In this document: one piece after another, positions 53,269 through 55,903 of the stretch
How the letters are laid out: each line of letters opens with the position of its first letter
Numbering within the stretch: the first letter of the stretch is position 1
Virus record (IMG/VR): IMGVR_UViG_3300021085_003174
Location: 1-55,903 of that record
DNA: 55,903 nt
Reading direction: 5' to 3' (one strand)
Origin: a virus
Program-made: the position numbers and the translations under genes
The notes under the pieces: model-generated
What the model was told of the DNA's origin: nothing
The model's input: only the letters and a program-made list of their open reading frames with translations
Database searches by the model: none

Positions 53269-53940
53269 ATGAAAAAATATACCGAATCACAACTAGAAGA
53301 AAACTACAAATCCTTTTTAAAATTCATTGAAGACACATTCACCGGAGAACGAAAAGAAAAATTATTACATATGTTTGGTACGGACGATGGGTGTCTTGGA
53401 CTCCGTGCGTTGCTTTCTCCTGCATCTAGTATAGATAGATTTCACAACGCGTATGACGGTGGTTATATAGATCATGTTATGGGAGTCTGTAAAACTGTCC
53501 GCGGGGTAAAAGTACTACTACAGAGTATAGGTGCACATATAGATTTTACCGATGACGAAATGATGTTCGCAGCGTTTAATCACGATTTAGGTAAACTAGG
53601 TTCTATTGACGGGGAGCAATATGTTCACAATGAAAGTGAGTGGCATCGTAAAAACCAAGGAAAGTTGTATAATATCAACCCAGATATACACTGGATGTCA
53701 GTTACAGACAGAACAATTTGGTTACTACAACACTTTGATATCAAGATTACCGAGAAAGAATTTCTAGGAATCAAGTTATCTGACGGAATGTACGATGAAT
53801 CCAATCCACAATATCTAAAGGCCTTTTCAAAAGAAGTTGGGTTAAAAACCGAACTACCACGTGTAATTCACTGGGCAGACCACATGACTTGTCTAGCAGA
53901 GAAATCAAACATGGACGATATAATGAAATTTGAACCATAA
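53269..53940 (+). CDS. HD-domain phosphohydrolase-like protein (223 aa)
   Basis: Metal ligands fit the HD superfamily: H69 in GGYIDHVMGV, H105-D106 in AAFNHDLGKLG, H155 in WLLQHFD and D204 in HWADHMT. It may hydrolyse a nucleotide or cyclic dinucleotide; the family contains 5'-nucleotidases, (p)ppGpp and cyclic-dinucleotide hydrolases. The substrate is unknown. Confidence 0.82.
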   Translation: MKKYTESQLEENYKSFLKFIEDTFTGERKEKLLHMFGTDDGCLGLRALLSPASSIDRFHNAYDGGYIDHVMGVCKTVRGVKVLLQSIGAHIDFTDDEMMFAAFNHDLGKLGSIDGEQYVHNESEWHRKNQGKLYNINPDIHWMSVTDRTIWLLQHFDIKITEKEFLGIKLSDGMYDESNPQYLKAFSKEVGLKTELPRVIHWADHMTCLAEKSNMDDIMKFEP

Positions 53941-53953
53941 TTTCAATTAACTT

Positions 53954-53963
53954 TATATTTATA
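53954..53963 (+). promoter_or_regulatory. TATATTTATA box upstream of the Hsp20 gene
   Basis: An exact box 75 nt before the Hsp20 ATG. The predicted leader contains a possible 12-codon frame (53981-54019) and, near the gene, AAAGGA as an SD. Confidence 0.52.
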
Positions 53964-54038
53964 TACAGAACAATGCTCGTATGAGGTTGTTTAACGAATG
54001 CCCAATCTGGGATTTGTAATTAAAAAAGGAAAAGTAAA

Positions 54039-54536
54039 ATGAAAAACTACGGATTAAATAAGTCCTACGGAACAGGACTAAATAAACACGTTCCAACTAT
54101 GCGAGACGAGTTTTTAACTCCATTTGACTCCATATTTGACAAAATGGTTAACCAGGCATTTCCAAATTTCGGCCAAGAGTTTGGTGTAAATTTCTTTGGA
54201 AATAGTTCATATCCACGGGTAAATGTAGCAGATACCAAAACCGAAGTAAGAATTGAAGCAGAAATAGCCGGACTAGGAAAGGATGATGTGTCAGTTGAAT
54301 ATGAAGATGGTATGCTCACTATCGCAGGAGACAAAAAGACTGAAATTGAAGATCCTGATGTAAAGTATGTGTATCGTGAACTTAAACGATCTTCTTTCAA
54401 ACGGTCATTTAAAGTAGACGAATCAGTCCTTCAGGTCGGCAAAATTACAGCCAAGTTTGACAATGGAATATTAAATGTAACCATACCGAAAAAAGAAGTC
54501 ACGGAAACTAAGTCAAAAAAAGTAAAGATAATGTAA
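54039..54536 (+). CDS. Small heat-shock protein (Hsp20/IbpA family)
   Basis: A 165-aa ATP-independent chaperone. The N-terminal phenylalanine-rich region is followed by an alpha-crystallin domain: YPRVNVADTKTEVRIEAEIA, VSVEYEDGMLTIAGDKK and a SSFKRSFKVDES-like strand, ending DNGILNVTIPKKE. Common in marine T4-like phages. A strong terminator follows. Confidence 0.95.
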   Translation: MKNYGLNKSYGTGLNKHVPTMRDEFLTPFDSIFDKMVNQAFPNFGQEFGVNFFGNSSYPRVNVADTKTEVRIEAEIAGLGKDDVSVEYEDGMLTIAGDKKTEIEDPDVKYVYRELKRSSFKRSFKVDESVLQVGKITAKFDNGILNVTIPKKEVTETKSKKVKIM

Positions 54537-54560
54537 TAGTGTCTATAAATTTAACAACAG

Positions 54561-54593
54561 AAAAGGAGGTAATTAAGTTTACCTCCTTTTTTT
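54561..54593 (+). terminator. Rho-independent terminator after Hsp20
   Basis: A 12-bp perfect stem, AAAAGGAGGTAA (54561-54572) and TTACCTCCTTTT (54579-54590), with a 6-nt loop and a T run. Confidence 0.94.
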
Positions 54594-54603
54594 ATAATTA
54601 TAT

Positions 54604-54613
54604 TATATTTATA
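54604..54613 (+). promoter_or_regulatory. TATATTTATA box upstream of the membrane coiled-coil gene
   Basis: An exact box 47 nt before the ATG at 54661. A palindrome TACGAT-G-ATCGTA (54619-54631) lies just past the expected start site, and an AGGAG SD is at 54644-54648. Confidence 0.55.
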
Positions 54614-54660
54614 GAAAGTACGATGATCGTATAAAGTTTAATGAGGAGATATATATTATT

Positions 54661-55755
54661 ATGAAAACATTTACAGCAATTATAGGTTTTCTTGCCCTTG
54701 CGGTGGCTGGTACAGCTGCTTTCTTTTCTGTCCGTGGTATTGGTTTATTATTCGCAGGTGCGGCTATCGCAGCTATGGTAATGGCTGGAGTTTTAGAAGC
54801 AGGTAAACTTGCTATGACTTCATTTTTATATCGGTATTGGGAAAGAATTCCACGAATGTTGAAGTGGTATTGTACTGTATCTGTTGTTGTTTTGATAGGA
54901 ATAACTTCACTTGGTATTTATGGATTTTTAAGTGATGCTTATGACGATACACGTTCTCGGGTAGAAATGCACGAAAGTAACATCGAAACACTAAACAAAG
55001 AAATAGTTGTAATAGAAACTGAAATTGAAACACTAAAAAACACAGATGTAACCGTAGAAGATAAAAAGACAGAAACAATTGCAGGATTTCAAAAAATTTA
55101 TGACGATTATGTCGCAGATAGAAGAGCAAGACAAGATGCATTATCTTTACGCAATAAAAGTGATACTGAAGCAAGAACCACTCGCAGACAACAATTACTT
55201 GATCGTCTTTCTGTATTAGACTCTACAAAAACTGCAATAGAGTCTAAGGGTGGTGGGTTATTTTCAAGCAATAAAAAGAAACTTGAAGAACTAAGAGTTG
55301 CTCAACAACCAGAACGAGATTCAATTGCATCTTCTATGTCATCTATTTCAGAAGAAGAAACATCCGCAACAAAACGATACAATGATACACTTGCAAAAAT
55401 AGATGAAGAGATTTCAACGGAATATGATAAATTTGTGGAAAAAGTAAACGGACTTCGTGATACAACAAACGATTTAGATAATGTATCTGTTATTGAAGAC
55501 AAATACACCAAGATAAAATCAAACCAAGCAGAAATACTAAAAGAAAAAGAAGGAATCCGTGCAACTGATATTGGAAGCTTCCGTTTCATTGCAGAGTCTT
55601 TTGGTATGCCAGTCGATCAGGTTGTCAAGTGGTTTATTATCGTTATTGTTTTAGTTTTTGATCCAGTTGCAGTTGCACTTGTGCTTGCTTATAATATTAT
55701 GGTAGGTGGAAAAATGACTCTTGGGGAAGAGTTACCGAAAAAAAAAATTGGATAG
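54661..55755 (+). CDS. Membrane protein with long coiled coil (364 aa in frame 0)
   Basis: N-terminal hydrophobic segments (about 5-50 and 72-92) precede a long charged coiled coil (about 95-300). Then comes another membrane segment (WFIIVIVLVFDPVAVALVL, about 326-346) and a short tail ending ELPKKKIG. A good SD (AGGAG) precedes the ATG. It ends at a stop 5 nt after an A10 run where the -1 frame is open, so a longer product is likely. Similar membrane coiled-coil proteins occur in other large marine phages; the function is unknown. Confidence 0.85.
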   Translation: MKTFTAIIGFLALAVAGTAAFFSVRGIGLLFAGAAIAAMVMAGVLEAGKLAMTSFLYRYWERIPRMLKWYCTVSVVVLIGITSLGIYGFLSDAYDDTRSRVEMHESNIETLNKEIVVIETEIETLKNTDVTVEDKKTETIAGFQKIYDDYVADRRARQDALSLRNKSDTEARTTRRQQLLDRLSVLDSTKTAIESKGGGLFSSNKKKLEELRVAQQPERDSIASSMSSISEEETSATKRYNDTLAKIDEEISTEYDKFVEKVNGLRDTTNDLDNVSVIEDKYTKIKSNQAEILKEKEGIRATDIGSFRFIAESFGMPVDQVVKWFIIVIVLVFDPVAVALVLAYNIMVGGKMTLGEELPKKKIG

Positions 55756-55903
55756 ATAACCTACCATTTGCCGATACGTTGCAAAAAGACGGTGACTTTG
55801 AGGAGGACGAATATGTTGCTATATTAGAAACACCCACCCCAACCCCAGAACCACCAACTCCCACTCCATCGCCAACTCCCACCCCCACTCCAACACCAAC
55901 ACC
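55738..55903 (+). other. -1 frame extension with Pro/Thr repeat, continuing past the window
   Basis: From the A10 run (55738-55747) the -1 frame has no stop to the end of the window. It encodes an acidic linker (NWIDNLPFADTLQKDGDFEED) and then a Pro/Thr-rich repeat (TPTPTPEPPTPTPSP and on). It contains no ATG or GTG start. It is therefore best read as the 3' part of the upstream gene, joined by ribosomal or transcriptional slippage. Confidence 0.6.

Noticed and set aside
55833-55903. Pro/Thr repeat as a CRISPR or tandem-repeat array
   Set aside because: The repeat is a simple codon-level P/T repeat in an open frame with no spacers.

Overview
This is a stretch of an AT-rich, T4-related tailed-phage genome (a large myovirus, most like marine lineages). 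The T4-type replisome genes are recognisable: a family B DNA polymerase, sliding clamp and clamp-loader ATPase. They sit with dUTPase, PhoH, Hsp20, a six-tRNA cluster, adhesin-like virion proteins, packed overlapping genes and no ribosomal or housekeeping operons. The identification rests on motifs read by eye; no database search was possible.

Layout. (1) 1-4142, plus strand: the 3' part of dnaK with a terminator, small unknowns, a eukaryotic-type phosphomannomutase-like HAD protein and a TagD-like cytidylyltransferase. (2) 4133-20931, minus strand: a 911-residue protein with three HExxH metalloprotease motifs; clamp, clamp loader and a hidden 38-residue membrane protein; an M29 aminopeptidase; two DNA methyltransferases; DNA polymerase; dUTPase; a third methyltransferase; an Hc1-like histone. 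(3) 20994-28637, plus strand: HNH endonuclease, tRNAs Cys-Thr-Pro-Asn-Glu-Ala, a lipase/glycerophosphodiesterase fusion, and two paralogous ~520-540 residue proteins. (4) 28638-46782, minus strand: a translationally coupled cassette of methyltransferase, PLP enzyme, Asp/Asn-hydroxylase-like oxygenase and hydroxyacid-dehydrogenase-like protein, followed by a sugar/glycan island (AsnB, epimerase, RfaE-like nucleotidyltransferase, mannose-6-P isomerase cupin, DHH phosphoesterase, nucleotide-sugar dehydrogenase, beta-helix protein, lipoprotein, four glycosyltransferases). (5) 46823-55903, plus strand: PhoH, two related adhesin-like virion proteins, another glycosyltransferase, an HD hydrolase, Hsp20, and a membrane/coiled-coil protein that appears to continue by -1 frameshifting into a Pro/Thr repeat tail running off the window.

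Regulation. Two promoter types stand out. Replication and metabolic genes carry TTGAC(A/C/T)-N16/17-TATAAT-like boxes; virion-type genes carry a recurrent TATATTTAT box. In both classes the start codon often lies only 3-10 nt beyond the box with no Shine-Dalgarno sequence, which predicts leaderless mRNAs. Clear SD sequences appear instead on genes with longer leaders or inside operons.

Best candidates for new biology: the four-gene PLP/oxygenase/dehydrogenase/methyltransferase cassette; the triple-HExxH protein; the lipase-GDPD fusion; the leaderless promoter grammar; and the A10 frameshift joining a membrane coiled coil to a Pro/Thr tail.
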